64,000 nt of DNA from Thioalkalivibrio thiocyanodenitrificans ARhD 1 (GCF_000378965.1 NZ_KB900536.1:1542052-1606051); one strand, 5' to 3'; positions 37,279-46,222 are shown, counted from the first letter of the stretch. Program-made: numbers and translations. Notes: generated from the sequence alone by a model not told the origin.

Positions 37279-38441
37279 ACACCCGGGGGCCGGATCCCGA
37301 ACTCGGACTGCTGCTCGCACTGGGGCGTTCGCGTCTCGCGGCGGACCGGGCAGTCGCCCTGGAGGCACGGCTGGCGCGGCCCTTCGACGCGCCCCGTCTG
37401 CATCGCCTGGCTGCCGAACACGGGCTGATGCCGCTGCTGTATCGCCATCTGGTCATGGAGCGGCCGGACGCCCTGCCCGCCGAAAGCGCCGCCGCCGTTG
37501 CGCACGAGTTCAGACAGCATGCCATCAGCCGCTGGCCCATGGCGCGGCGCCTGCGCGAACTCCTGCAGGTGCTGCGTGACGCCGGGGTGACGGCGATGCC
37601 CTACAAGGGGCCGGCGCTTGCGACGCAGCTGTTCGGCAACTACGCCATGCGCCAGTACGGCGATCTGGACATCCTGGTGCGGCCCTCGCAGGTCAGCGCG
37701 GCGGTGGAACGGCTGCAGGCCCACGGGCTGTCCGCCCCCCACGGCGTGCCCGCGGACTGGGACGGGTTCGTCCGGCGCACCCGCCACGACTACGCCATGC
37801 GCGACCGGCGCACCGGCACCCTGGTGGAGCTGCACTGGGGCCTGACCTACCGCTATCAGGGCTTCGGCGTCGATCCGGAGTGGCTGCTGAACGATCCGGT
37901 GGAGGTGGATTATCTCGGGGTACGCATCGCCTGCATGAATCCCTCCGCCCAGTTGCTGGCGCTGGCCGTGCATGGCGTCAAGCACCAGTGGGAGCGGCTG
38001 GGCTGGCTGGTGGACGTGGCGGAACTGATGTCCGGTCACGACCCGGACTGGGACTGGATCGACGCCCGGGCGCGGGCCATCGGCTTCACGCGTGCCTGGC
38101 GGTCCTCGCTGTTGCTGTGCGACACCATGCTCGGCCTGCCCGACACCGTGCCGATGTCCCAGGCACGGCGGGACCGCCCGGCCGCGCGCCTGGCCCGGCG
38201 CCTGGCCCGGGAGATCTCCCGTGACGATCCACGGCCCATCGGTTTTGTCACCCGGCTGCGCTTCGACCTGCTGGCCCGACCCGGGGCGGCGGCCAAGCTC
38301 GTCTACCTGTCCCGCCTGCTGACACTGCCCTCCGAGGCCGATCTCGCCGGGCGCAGGGTATCAACCGCCTGGGCGGCCACGTACGCCGTCACGCGCCCGC
38401 TGCGCCTGCTGCGCAAGATGCGGCGCCAGGGCCGTCGCTGA
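37275..38441 (+). CDS. NTP_transf_5 nucleotidyltransferase family protein
   Basis: The 388-residue protein has the family's MPYKGPALATQLFGNYAMRQYGDLDILVRPSQV, with the DxD metal motif, then LVELHWGL and VHGVKHQWERLGWLVDVAEL. Members occur beside HprK-like kinases and PqqD proteins, also in some lasso-peptide clusters with tailoring kinases. The reaction here is unknown; transfer of a nucleotide or phosphate to a modified peptide is a guess. GTG start, coupled to the PqqD-like gene. Confidence 0.88.
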   Translation: MNTRGPDPELGLLLALGRSRLAADRAVALEARLARPFDAPRLHRLAAEHGLMPLLYRHLVMERPDALPAESAAAVAHEFRQHAISRWPMARRLRELLQVLRDAGVTAMPYKGPALATQLFGNYAMRQYGDLDILVRPSQVSAAVERLQAHGLSAPHGVPADWDGFVRRTRHDYAMRDRRTGTLVELHWGLTYRYQGFGVDPEWLLNDPVEVDYLGVRIACMNPSAQLLALAVHGVKHQWERLGWLVDVAELMSGHDPDWDWIDARARAIGFTRAWRSSLLLCDTMLGLPDTVPMSQARRDRPAARLARRLAREISRDDPRPIGFVTRLRFDLLARPGAAAKLVYLSRLLTLPSEADLAGRRVSTAWAATYAVTRPLRLLRKMRRQGRR

Positions 38442-38445
38442 GGCC

Positions 38446-38940
38446 TCAGCGAACCGGCAGCGCGGACAGGTCGATGCGGTCGCCGGCCTGCACGCCGCGC
38501 ACCTCGAACCAGCCCCGGTTCATCTCCAGCGCGTACATGGCGGGCCCCCGGGATGCGTGGCGCTGCTCGGAGAGTGGTTCCATGCGGGCGATGTTGAGTA
38601 TCGTCCCGTCCGCGTCCATGAAGGCCACGGAGAGCGGGATACGGGTGTCTTTCATCCACATGACGATGCGCCGAGGCTGCCGGTACACGAACAGCATGCC
38701 GTGGTGCTCCGGCAGGTATGCGCGGTGCATCAGCCCGCGCCCCCGTGCCGAGCCGGTGGCGATCTCCACCGTGATGCGCTCTCCGCCCACCTGCAGTTCC
38801 ACCGTGGGCAGGGGCAGATAACGGTTGACAGCCTCCCAGACACGCACCGGCGTCTGCCACAGGGCCACGGAGGCGGCCAGTGTCAGCACGGCGGCCGCCA
38901 GGACAAGGGCGCAACCGGTCAGCAGGCCACGGCGTGTCAT
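38446..38940 (-). CDS. DUF192 family protein
   Basis: The 164-residue protein has an N-terminal hydrophobic anchor or signal (LLTGCALVLAAAVLTLAASVALW) and a DUF192 domain (GLMHRAYLPEHHGMLFVYRQPRRIVMWMKDTRIPLSVAFMD). Function unknown; the domain is a small beta barrel found in exported proteins. It converges with the nucleotidyltransferase gene five bases away. A start 17 codons upstream would run into the next gene. Confidence 0.85.
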   Translation of the reverse strand: MTRRGLLTGCALVLAAAVLTLAASVALWQTPVRVWEAVNRYLPLPTVELQVGGERITVEIATGSARGRGLMHRAYLPEHHGMLFVYRQPRRIVMWMKDTRIPLSVAFMDADGTILNIARMEPLSEQRHASRGPAMYALEMNRGWFEVRGVQAGDRIDLSALPVR

Positions 38941-38951
38941 GGGCGCCCGGC

Positions 38952-40733
38952 TCACGGCCGTGGCGACGCGGACGCGCACCGGTCCCGCCACGCACGGCGA
39001 AGCGCATCCTCCAGTTGTGCCACGAACAATGCGCCGTTGCCTGCCGGGGACGCCAGCAGGCGGTCACGCAGATCGCTGCGGATCCGGGCGAGCGCCGGCA
39101 GGTCCCGGGCATGGGCCACGGCCCTGCGCACGTAGTCGTCCTCGTCTACGGCGATCCACTCCCCGAGCCCCACCGCCCGGAGAAAGCTGGCCCCGTAGCG
39201 GCCGATCATCCCCTCGCGCCCCTTCAGGGTCAGCACCGGCACACCCATCCACAGTGTCTGGCAGGTGACCGTGCCGCCGTTGTGGGGGAACGGATCCAGG
39301 GCGATGTCCATGCTGCTCATCGCCCGGCAGTAGGTCTCGCGGGGCGCGCCACCCTCCAGCAGCAGCCGCGACGGATCGACGCCGGCCTGCGCGAAGGCCG
39401 CGCTCACCCGCCGGTGCACCGGGGGCAGATCCAGTTCCGGGGTCTTGAGCATCAGGCGGGCATCCGGCACGGCCCGCAGGATGCGCGCCCAGCAGTCGAC
39501 CACCACCGGGTTGACCTTGTCCAGCCGGTTGAAGCAGCCGAAGGTGACCTGCCCGTGCTCGAGCGCGGGCGGCGCGCCCACCGGCAGGGGGGGCATCAGG
39601 GGATCGAAGCACAGGTGGCTGTCCGGCAGTCTCAGAGGCCGTTCCACGTAGAGCGGCGCCTCGTCCTCCGGTATCAGGATGTCGTTGGCGATGATGCCGT
39701 CCATGGACGGCAGGCCGGTGGTGTTCATGAAACCCATCCAGGTGATCTGCAGCGCGGCGGGTCTGCGCGCGAACAGGCCCAGGCGGTGATGATCGGTGTG
39801 GCCCGAAAGGTCCACCAGGATATCGATCCCCGATTGCCGCACCAGCGCGGCGGCGGCCTCGTCGGACATCTCCCGGATGACGTGCCACGCGTCGGCCCGT
39901 CCCCTGAAGCGCTCCGTCACCCGGTCCGATGCGGGCGATGTATCGAAGCAGTGCACCTCGAAGGCGGCCCGGTCGTGATGGATGAGCAGGGGCTCGATGA
40001 AATGGGCCAGCGCATGCTCGCGGAAATCCCCGGAGACATAGCCGATGCGAACACGGCGCGCGGGGTCCGGATCACAGGGAGGCGCCGTGGGCAGTATCCC
40101 GGGCGGCGTCAGTTGCCTGCCGCAACGCCGCGCCAGGGCGAGGATCTCCGACTGACGGGCGTCCCGGGCGAAGTGCAGGCGATACAGCACCATGCTTAGC
40201 ACCTGTGACGTGGCGTCCGGCCGGGCGGCGGCCCGGCGGAACAGGTCCATCGCCTCGTCCACATGCCACAGCTTGATGAGCACCGCCCCCAGGTTGTGCA
40301 GTTGACCCGGATCCCCGGGGGACAGGGCCAGCGCCCGGCGGCAGCAATCGAGGGCCTGCTCGTGACGCCCGGCATCGAAATGCAGCGTGGCGAGATCCGC
40401 CCAGGCACCCACCAGCGTGTCGTCCAGTTCCACGGCGCGGCCGTAGGCGACCGCAGCGGCGTCCTCGTCGTCCAGGGCCAGGCAGACGCCGGCACGGGTC
40501 ATGTGCAGCATGGCCCAATCGGGCGCCTGCGCCAGGGCCTGTTCCAGGAGCCGGCGCGCTTCACCGAGCTGCCCCCGGGCGACGCGGATCGTGGCGAGAT
40601 TGTGCAGGGCGCGGGCATTGCCGGGCTCGTCGTCCAGCACCCGCCGGTAGATGCGCTCCGCCTGCGCCAGGTCCCCGGCGCGATGGATGCGCACCGCCTC
40701 GTCCAGGGCCGCGTCAGCCGCCGTCCCGGTCAT
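38952..40733 (-). CDS. TPR and OGT/SPINDLY-type glycosyltransferase (GT41)
   Basis: The 593-residue protein has about five TPR units (1-190) and a GT41 catalytic region: RIGYVSGDFREHALAHFIEPLL, DILVDLSGHTDHHRLGLFARRPAALQITWMGF, VTFGCFNRLDKVNPVV, then LDPFPHNGGTVTCQTLWMGVPVLTLKG. Enzymes of this type attach sugars to Ser/Thr of proteins. The Ser/Thr-rich proteins encoded upstream are possible targets. It overlaps the DUF6165 gene by 20 bases. Confidence 0.92.
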   Translation of the reverse strand: MTGTAADAALDEAVRIHRAGDLAQAERIYRRVLDDEPGNARALHNLATIRVARGQLGEARRLLEQALAQAPDWAMLHMTRAGVCLALDDEDAAAVAYGRAVELDDTLVGAWADLATLHFDAGRHEQALDCCRRALALSPGDPGQLHNLGAVLIKLWHVDEAMDLFRRAAARPDATSQVLSMVLYRLHFARDARQSEILALARRCGRQLTPPGILPTAPPCDPDPARRVRIGYVSGDFREHALAHFIEPLLIHHDRAAFEVHCFDTSPASDRVTERFRGRADAWHVIREMSDEAAAALVRQSGIDILVDLSGHTDHHRLGLFARRPAALQITWMGFMNTTGLPSMDGIIANDILIPEDEAPLYVERPLRLPDSHLCFDPLMPPLPVGAPPALEHGQVTFGCFNRLDKVNPVVVDCWARILRAVPDARLMLKTPELDLPPVHRRVSAAFAQAGVDPSRLLLEGGAPRETYCRAMSSMDIALDPFPHNGGTVTCQTLWMGVPVLTLKGREGMIGRYGASFLRAVGLGEWIAVDEDDYVRRAVAHARDLPALARIRSDLRDRLLASPAGNGALFVAQLEDALRRAWRDRCASASPRP

Positions 40734-41121
40734 CGTCGTAGGACTTTTCCTCGAACAGGGCGCTGCCCGCCAGCTCGTTGATGCGCCGCTTGCACAGGAA
40801 ACGCCGGTCGTTCAACTGATACACGGAGCGGGCCAGGGCAATGAATGCATCGCCGAAGTCCCGTGTGCGCTCGCAGGCGCGGATGGCATCCTCCACCTCC
40901 CAGAGCTGCTCGTTGATGGCACGCAGATCCCCCTGCACCGCCAGTGCCTCGGGCGACAGGCCGCCCGCGCGCGCGAGCACGGCGCGCAGGCGCTGCAGCT
41001 CGTCGCGCACATGCGCCAGCTTCTGCGGATCGGCGATGCGCTCGGCCTTGATCTCCAGGATGGTGATCTTGTCCACCAGCTCTCCCCAGGAGACCGGGAC
41101 CTCGGGGGTTGCCGCGCTCAT
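40714..41121 (-). CDS. DUF6165 family protein
   Basis: The 135-residue cytosolic protein is mainly helical: EVPVSWGELVDKITILEIKAERIADPQKLAHVRDELQ, then FIALARSVYQLNDRRFLCKRRINEL. Such proteins often lie between TPR and glycosyltransferase genes; their role is unknown. ATGA overlap with the large TPR gene and a 20-base overlap with the GT41 gene suggest a joint complex or pathway. Confidence 0.8.
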   Translation of the reverse strand: MSAATPEVPVSWGELVDKITILEIKAERIADPQKLAHVRDELQRLRAVLARAGGLSPEALAVQGDLRAINEQLWEVEDAIRACERTRDFGDAFIALARSVYQLNDRRFLCKRRINELAGSALFEEKSYDDDRDGG

Positions 41122-44100
41122 GCCGGCTCCCCGCGCGGAAACGGGGGGACATCGTCCTGGCCCACGGGCCAGATGGCAGGCGCGTCACCGCGCAGCACCG
41201 CCTCCAGGCGCGCCTGCACATCGGCCACCACCGGGTCCCAGTCGTTGGGCCGCGCCTGGCGAAACAGGCGGAGACTGGGATACCAGGGCGTATCGGCGCG
41301 CCCCGTCAGCCAGCGCCAGTCGGCCGGCCTGGACAACAGCACCCAGGCCGGCCGCCCCAGGGCGCCCGCAAGATGGGCAACGGCGGTGTCGATGGTGATG
41401 ACCAGGTCCAGCGACATCATCACCGCGGCCGTATCCACGAATGCGTCGCCGGCGCTGTCGAAATCCTCGCCCAGGGACTCGACCGGGCAGCCTGCCGGCA
41501 GGGCATCCAGCTGCTCCAGGCCATGGTGCTTCTGCAGGCTGATCAGCCGCACCCCGGGAAGTCCGGCCAGGGGGGCCAGCCGCTCCAGGGGGATCCACCG
41601 CCGGGTATTGCCGTGGTTGGGGTCCGTGTGCCAGACGATGCCGATGCGGAAACCGCCGCTGCCGATGCGATCGCCCCAGCGGCGCACCCGCCCGGCGTCG
41701 GCATGGATGTAAGGCACATCCGCGGGAATGGATTCGATCCCGGTAGCGTAGTAGCCGGGCAGACTGAGCAGGGAGACCTGGTAATCCGCCGGCGGGACCG
41801 CGTCCCGATACCCGAACACGCGCACGTTGTCGCCGAGCCACCAGGCCGTCCAGGTGATCGGATCCTGAAGCTGAAACAGGACCTCCCGGCATTCCCCGGC
41901 CAGCCGGCGGACATAACGCATGAAGTGCAGCGTATCGCCCAGCCCCTGTTCAGCGCGCACCAGGACTGCGGCATCGCCCAGGTCGGGCGGGACGCCCGCC
42001 TGGGTACGCGCATCCGGCAGCGAGCGCGGGCCGCGCAGTGCGCCCTCACGGCGGTCGTAGGCGGGCCAACCGCCTTCATAACGCCCCTGGCGCAACAGGA
42101 CCATGCCCAGGTTCATGTGGATCTGCCCGTTGTCGGGCGCCAGATCGGCGCTGCGCGTGAGGCTGTCGACGGCCTCCTGTTCTTCCCCCAGTTCCTGCAA
42201 GGCGAAACCCAGGTTCGTCTGCAGGGAAAGGGCGTCGGACGAGTGCGCCAGCCCGCGCCGGAAGCTGTCGACCGCTTCCCGGTAGCGCCCCGCGCCGGAA
42301 TGCACCAGGCCATCGACCTCGTGACGGCGCGCCGTGTCGGGCTCGAGTTCCGCCAGGCGGCCGGCCGCCTGCATGGCCTCATCGTGGCGCTCGGCCCGGG
42401 CGCATGCCAGGGCCAATGCGGCCCGGGCGGACGCGCAATCCGGCGACGCCTCCACCCACAGCCGGGCCGCGCACACCGCGTCTTCCGTTCGTTTCAGGGC
42501 ATCGAGCACGGCCAGCAGCAGGTGGTTGGCCGCGTCGTCGTCCGGCAGCATTCCGGTCAGGCGTTCGGCCACTTCCAGGGCATCGGCATGGCGCCGCTGT
42601 TCCATCAGCACGCCCGCGAGGTTCCGCCACACCGCCGCGTCCGCCGGATTGCGCCGGGCCAGCGCCCGCAACAGCCCCTCGGCTTCCGCATAACGCTTCA
42701 GTCGGGCGAGCAGGATCGCCAGGTTGACCTGCGCGGATGCGCTGTCCGGTGCGCGCTTGAGGGCCTCCCGAAACGCCGCCTCGGCCTCGACCCCGTCACC
42801 GCGCTCGCTGAGCAGGATACCCAGTTGTTCGTGCGGGGCGGCTTCCCCGGGGCTTCGCCGGATGGCCTCGCGCAATGCGCCCTCGGCCAGGGCGGACTTC
42901 CCCTGCTGCCGCGCAAGGATGCCCAGACGCAGGTGGGCCAGGCCGAAATCGGGATGCTCGGTGACCGCCGCCTCCAGCACGGGCAGGGCCTCGTCGGCGC
43001 GCCCCAGCTGCGCCAGGGCCCGGGCGCGGGTGAGCGCGGCTTCCCGGGGCGGTGATTCCAGGGCGTCCAGCGCCGTGAGCGCCTTCTCCGCGTGGCCGGT
43101 CTCCAGCATCGCCTCGGCAAGTTCCGCCTGCCACGCATCGCACGGGGACAGGGACAGGGCCCGATCCAGACAGCGCCATGCCAGCGAGGGTTCGCCCGCC
43201 GTGCGCAATGCCGCGCCCAGCAGCCGCCAGGCCGTGGCCGCGTCGACGCCCGGCCCCGCACCGGGGATCAACGGCAGCGCCGCCGCCGTCTCGCCCCGGC
43301 GCAGCCGCGCCATGGCGAGACGCAGGCGGAAGGTGCGATGCGTGGCGCCCTGCTCCTGCGCGAAGGCCTCGCACAGGGCGTCGGCTTCGTCGAAACGGCG
43401 CAGGGACTCCAGCAGATCGAGCTGTTGCAGGGCCCAGTCGGGATTGGCGGGGTCGAGCCGTCGGAGTTCCTCCAGCCGCCCCAGCGCCTGCGCGTGCTCG
43501 CCCCGTGCCTCGTGCAGGCGCGCGCGCAGCGCCATCGCCGGAGCCAGCCGCGGCTTGCGCGCGAGGGCGTGCTCGACATCCGCCAGCGCGCCCTCGGGTT
43601 CGCCGTCGATCAGGCGCAGCAGCGCGCGGTTGGCGCGCGCCTCGGCCAGCTCGGGATGCGCGTCGATGACGCGGTCCAGCGCGCGCCGGGCGCCCCGGAC
43701 GAGTCCGCAGCGATGCCGGATCAGGGCCTGCATGACCTGTCCTTCCGGGGCATCGGGGGCCAGCCGCAGCGCCTCCTCGCAAGCGGCGGCCGCCTCGTCG
43801 AGGCGGCCCTCGCGCAGCAGCCCGTGGGCCCGGTAGCGCCATGCCGCCGCCAGGTCGGGTCGCAGCGCGCGCGCCCGGTCACAGTCGGCAATCCCTTGCT
43901 CGCGCTGCCCCTGCACGATCAGCGCCAGCCCGTGGCCCGCCCGGGCATCGGCATGGTCGCCGTCCATGGACAGGGCATAGGCGTAGGCCGCCTGCGCCCC
44001 CCGCCAGTCTCCGGACTCGCGCAGGCACTCGCCGAGCAGATAGGTAGCATCGGGATCCCCGGGACGTGCGGCGCTCAGCTCGCGCAGGCGCGCCGCCGCC

Positions 44101-44288
44101 TCTTCCGGAAGGCCGCCATGACGGTCGAGAAGCGCGGTCACCAGGTCTTCGAGGGCGGCGGGCGCGTCCGGTCCCGCCCCGGAAACCGCTGCGAGGAGGC
44201 GGCACTCTATGCGCCCGAGGCCGGGCAGCAGGGGGCCGAGCCGTTGCAGCGGGTCGGGCGGGGGCGGCGCGCTCGGATGGACACTCAC
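41118..44288 (-). CDS. Large TPR protein with C-terminal GT9-like glycosyltransferase domain
   Basis: The 1056-residue cytoplasmic protein has some twenty TPR units over residues 30-730 (repeats such as HADARAGHGLALI and APHEQLGILLSERG). The C-terminal part is heptosyltransferase-like (AVLVRAEQGLGDTLHFMRYV; RIGIVWHTDPNHGNTRRWIPLE; VDTAAVMMSLDLVITIDTAVAHLAGALGRPAWVLLS). It may act on proteins or on a glycan. It has a GTG start without a good Shine-Dalgarno, behind a conserved hairpin. A decayed copy of its 5' end lies 1.28 kb upstream. Confidence 0.9.
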   Translation of the reverse strand: MSVHPSAPPPPDPLQRLGPLLPGLGRIECRLLAAVSGAGPDAPAALEDLVTALLDRHGGLPEEAAARLRELSAARPGDPDATYLLGECLRESGDWRGAQAAYAYALSMDGDHADARAGHGLALIVQGQREQGIADCDRARALRPDLAAAWRYRAHGLLREGRLDEAAAACEEALRLAPDAPEGQVMQALIRHRCGLVRGARRALDRVIDAHPELAEARANRALLRLIDGEPEGALADVEHALARKPRLAPAMALRARLHEARGEHAQALGRLEELRRLDPANPDWALQQLDLLESLRRFDEADALCEAFAQEQGATHRTFRLRLAMARLRRGETAAALPLIPGAGPGVDAATAWRLLGAALRTAGEPSLAWRCLDRALSLSPCDAWQAELAEAMLETGHAEKALTALDALESPPREAALTRARALAQLGRADEALPVLEAAVTEHPDFGLAHLRLGILARQQGKSALAEGALREAIRRSPGEAAPHEQLGILLSERGDGVEAEAAFREALKRAPDSASAQVNLAILLARLKRYAEAEGLLRALARRNPADAAVWRNLAGVLMEQRRHADALEVAERLTGMLPDDDAANHLLLAVLDALKRTEDAVCAARLWVEASPDCASARAALALACARAERHDEAMQAAGRLAELEPDTARRHEVDGLVHSGAGRYREAVDSFRRGLAHSSDALSLQTNLGFALQELGEEQEAVDSLTRSADLAPDNGQIHMNLGMVLLRQGRYEGGWPAYDRREGALRGPRSLPDARTQAGVPPDLGDAAVLVRAEQGLGDTLHFMRYVRRLAGECREVLFQLQDPITWTAWWLGDNVRVFGYRDAVPPADYQVSLLSLPGYYATGIESIPADVPYIHADAGRVRRWGDRIGSGGFRIGIVWHTDPNHGNTRRWIPLERLAPLAGLPGVRLISLQKHHGLEQLDALPAGCPVESLGEDFDSAGDAFVDTAAVMMSLDLVITIDTAVAHLAGALGRPAWVLLSRPADWRWLTGRADTPWYPSLRLFRQARPNDWDPVVADVQARLEAVLRGDAPAIWPVGQDDVPPFPRGEPA

Positions 44289-44321
44289 TGGGATTGGGTG
44301 TGGACGATCAGGGGCATGTGT

Positions 44322-44358
44322 TCACCCATGCGCCGGCAAATGCCCGGCGCATGGGTGA
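44322..44358 (-). promoter_or_regulatory. Perfect 15-bp stem-loop between beta-protein 2 and the TPR gene
   Basis: TCACCCATGCGCCGG pairs fully with its complement across a 7-base loop. No T-run follows on the minus strand, so it is more likely an attenuator, RNA-processing or 3'-end-protecting structure than a full terminator. The duplicate copy keeps the stem with a compensatory A-T to T-A change. Confidence 0.75.
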
Positions 44359-44371
44359 TGTCGGGGTGCGA

Positions 44372-44875
44372 TCAGATCGGGGTGCAGGCGGGCAGGCCGC
44401 GTACCCAGGTGAAGCTGTCGGAGCCGAAATACGAATGGATTTGATGGCCTCCCGAATAGAGCACCAATCCGTCCAGGTACTGATAGCCAGACAAGGTATC
44501 GGGATTCAAGGAGAAATATCCGGAAAACCCACCCGACGTGGCCGACAGGGCCGTGGCCCCCGTGAACGTCTGGCTGGACCCATCAGAAAAGGTCGCTCTC
44601 GTAACACCTGGCTCGTCGATCGACAGCTGCCCGGTCGGCATGAAGGAGACATAAGACGACACCCCGTCGTAACTGCCCCCGGCCACGGTCATCGTGAAAT
44701 CGGGCACCGTCCCCACCGAGGTGCCGCCGACATACCGGGCACCCTCCCGCAGCCACATCACCCCCGAGAAGGTATCGCTGCCGTCGACATGGTTGAAGTC
44801 GGTGCAGAACCCGTTCCAGCGGTACTCAAGGCTCTGAGTGCCCGTCGTTCCCAGGAAGGCATAGAATGTCGGCAT
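44372..44875 (-). CDS. Beta-rich Ser/Thr/Gly-rich protein, copy 2 (unknown family)
   Basis: I do not recognise this 167-residue protein. It begins MPTFYAFLG, has the segment YRWNGFCTDFNHVDGSDTFSG and ends SFTWVRGLPACTPI. Two Cys, in FCTDF and in LPACTP, are shared with copy 1 and could form a disulfide. There is no signal peptide or membrane helix. A predicted all-beta character is inferred from alternating hydrophobic and Thr/Ser/Gly residues. GGGGGAAC serves as Shine-Dalgarno. It pairs with the Tat-leader peptide gene 107 bases upstream. Confidence 0.75.
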   Translation of the reverse strand: MPTFYAFLGTTGTQSLEYRWNGFCTDFNHVDGSDTFSGVMWLREGARYVGGTSVGTVPDFTMTVAGGSYDGVSSYVSFMPTGQLSIDEPGVTRATFSDGSSQTFTGATALSATSGGFSGYFSLNPDTLSGYQYLDGLVLYSGGHQIHSYFGSDSFTWVRGLPACTPI

Positions 44876-44982
44876 CGTTCCCCCTTGATCTCAAAGATCC
44901 GGTCTGCCGGCACCCGGCTGACCCGCGTGGTTGCGTTCGTGCGATTCAGACACCGACCGCACGCTCACGGCCGGTGATCCGA

Positions 44983-45201
44983 TCAGCCAATGTTGTTGTC
45001 CGAGCTCCCGCCGAACCCGTCCAGAATCCCGCCGTTGACGGTCTGCGCCTTGGCGGCACTCAGCAGGATCCCCTGGCGCGACAGGGTCTCCATGGCAGGC
45101 ACGGCCAGCACCGCGCCGCCCGCCGCCTTCATGAACCGGCGCCGCTGCGGATCCGCGGCCCGGGACGATCCCCGTGGATTGTCCTGGTTGTCGTGTTCCA
45201 T
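44983..45201 (-). CDS. Twin-arginine-leader small peptide, copy 2
   Basis: This 72-residue protein has PQRRRFMKAAGGAVLAVPAM (18-37), a twin-arginine-like n-region and hydrophobic stretch, then AAKAQT (49-54), which looks like a signal-peptidase site. Only about 20 residues would remain, ending GFGGSSDNNIG. Residues 15-59 equal copy 1 except at residue 48, while both ends differ. A GGGGGAACG Shine-Dalgarno is present. It may be a modified, exported peptide; the HprK-related kinase, PqqD-like protein and glycosyltransferases nearby are candidate modifiers. Confidence 0.75.
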   Translation of the reverse strand: MEHDNQDNPRGSSRAADPQRRRFMKAAGGAVLAVPAMETLSRQGILLSAAKAQTVNGGILDGFGGSSDNNIG

Positions 45202-45302
45202 CGTTCCCCCTGATGTTGTGGCAGGTGGTCGGCGCCCGCGCGGCGCGCGGACCCTATCTTCGGGTGCTTTTCTGTGAAACCTATCCCAGTTCTCACGATG
45301 GG

Positions 45303-45570
45303 TCAACCGGATTCGAGGGTTTCCTCCAGCGGCCCCGCCCGCAGGGCGAAACGGGGCTTCGGGGGCCAGAACGCAACGCCTCCTCACAACCGGCGACCGC
45401 CATGGCGCCAGAGGAGCGCGGCCACCACCTGTTCGAGGGACGCGGGCGCGTCCGGGCCACCCCGCAAACGGACGCGATGAGGCGGCGTTCGATGGGCCCC
45501 AGGCGCGGCAGCAGGAGGCCGACCCGTTGCAGCGGATCAGGCGGGGCGGCGCGCTCGGATGGGCACTCAC
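45303..45570 (-). pseudogene. Duplication scar: remnants of the TPR gene 5' end and the HprK-related kinase 3' end
   Basis: Positions 45379-45570 align with the start of the TPR gene from its GTG (MSAHPSAPP against MSVHPSAPP). They carry at least two one-base deletions and an in-frame stop. Positions 45303-45365 encode RFALRAGPLEETL and a stop, matching CFALRVGPLEDTL at the end of the HprK-related kinase. The order fits the junction of a tandem duplication whose inner kinase and TPR copies were lost. This explains the gene-poor 450 bases here. Confidence 0.85.
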
Positions 45571-45604
45571 TGGGGTTGGGTGTGAACGATCGGTTGCATG
45601 CGGT

Positions 45605-45640
45605 TCACCCTTGCGCCGGAAAATGCCCGGCGCAAGGGTG
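45605..45640 (-). promoter_or_regulatory. Perfect 15-bp stem-loop downstream of beta-protein 1
   Basis: TCACCCTTGCGCCGG pairs fully across a 6-base loop. It is the duplicate of the hairpin after beta-protein 2. Base 7 of the stem is T rather than A, and its partner has changed to match, so pairing is preserved. Confidence 0.75.
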
Positions 45641-45654
45641 ATGTCATGGTGCGA

Positions 45655-46134
45655 CTAGAATGGGGTGCAGGCGGGTAGATTGCGTACCCAGGTGAAGCTG
45701 CTGCTTGCATCAGCGCCTTGCGATCCCTCTGGCGAGGCATACAGCACATCTCCCCAGGCGACGACGTAACCGCTGGTCATGGTATCGGCATTCATGAATG
45801 TTCCACTGAATGTCGCACTCGTCACGGTAAGGGACGTGGCGCCCGTGAAGGTGCCTCGCGTGACGTCCGGTTCGGTAATCGTCATGCCCCCGACTGCGTC
45901 AAACGTGGCAAAGGAGGCACCCTCGTCATAGCTGCCCATGGTAAGGGTCAGCGGAAAATCCGGCAATGCGGTGTCCGACGTACCGTTGACCAACCGTACG
46001 CCGTCCCTCAACCACATCGTGCCCGAAAACGTATCCTGGCCCTCCACGTGGTTGAAGTCTGTGCAGAATCCGTCCCAGCGATAAACGATGTCAAACGGCG
46101 ATGAATTTCCAAGGTAAAAGCTGAATGTTGGCAT
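45655..46134 (-). CDS. Beta-rich Ser/Thr/Gly-rich protein, copy 1 (unknown family)
   Basis: This 159-residue paralogue of the downstream protein begins MPTFSFYLG, has YRWDGFCTDFNHVEGQDTFSG and MWLRDGVRLVNGTS, and ends SFTWVRNLPACTPF. Ends and the two Cys are kept; the middle has diverged strongly and the length differs by eight residues. Roughly a quarter of residues are Ser or Thr, which would suit O-glycosylation by the GT41 enzyme of the operon (inference). The ATG follows GGGGGAACA; an earlier in-frame start overlaps the intergenic region. Confidence 0.75.
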   Translation of the reverse strand: MPTFSFYLGNSSPFDIVYRWDGFCTDFNHVEGQDTFSGTMWLRDGVRLVNGTSDTALPDFPLTLTMGSYDEGASFATFDAVGGMTITEPDVTRGTFTGATSLTVTSATFSGTFMNADTMTSGYVVAWGDVLYASPEGSQGADASSSFTWVRNLPACTPF

Positions 46135-46222
46135 TGTTCCCCCCTGACCCCGTACAGGCCGGTCGCCGGGCACCGTCCCGGAACCACCGATGCGCTGTCA
46201 TTGTTCATGCGGCGCTGAACGA

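Noticed and set aside
44983-45570. A single 195-residue protein including the second Tat-leader peptide
   Set aside because: The first 120 codons read through the decayed TPR and kinase remnants; the real start follows a GGGGGAACG Shine-Dalgarno at 45201.
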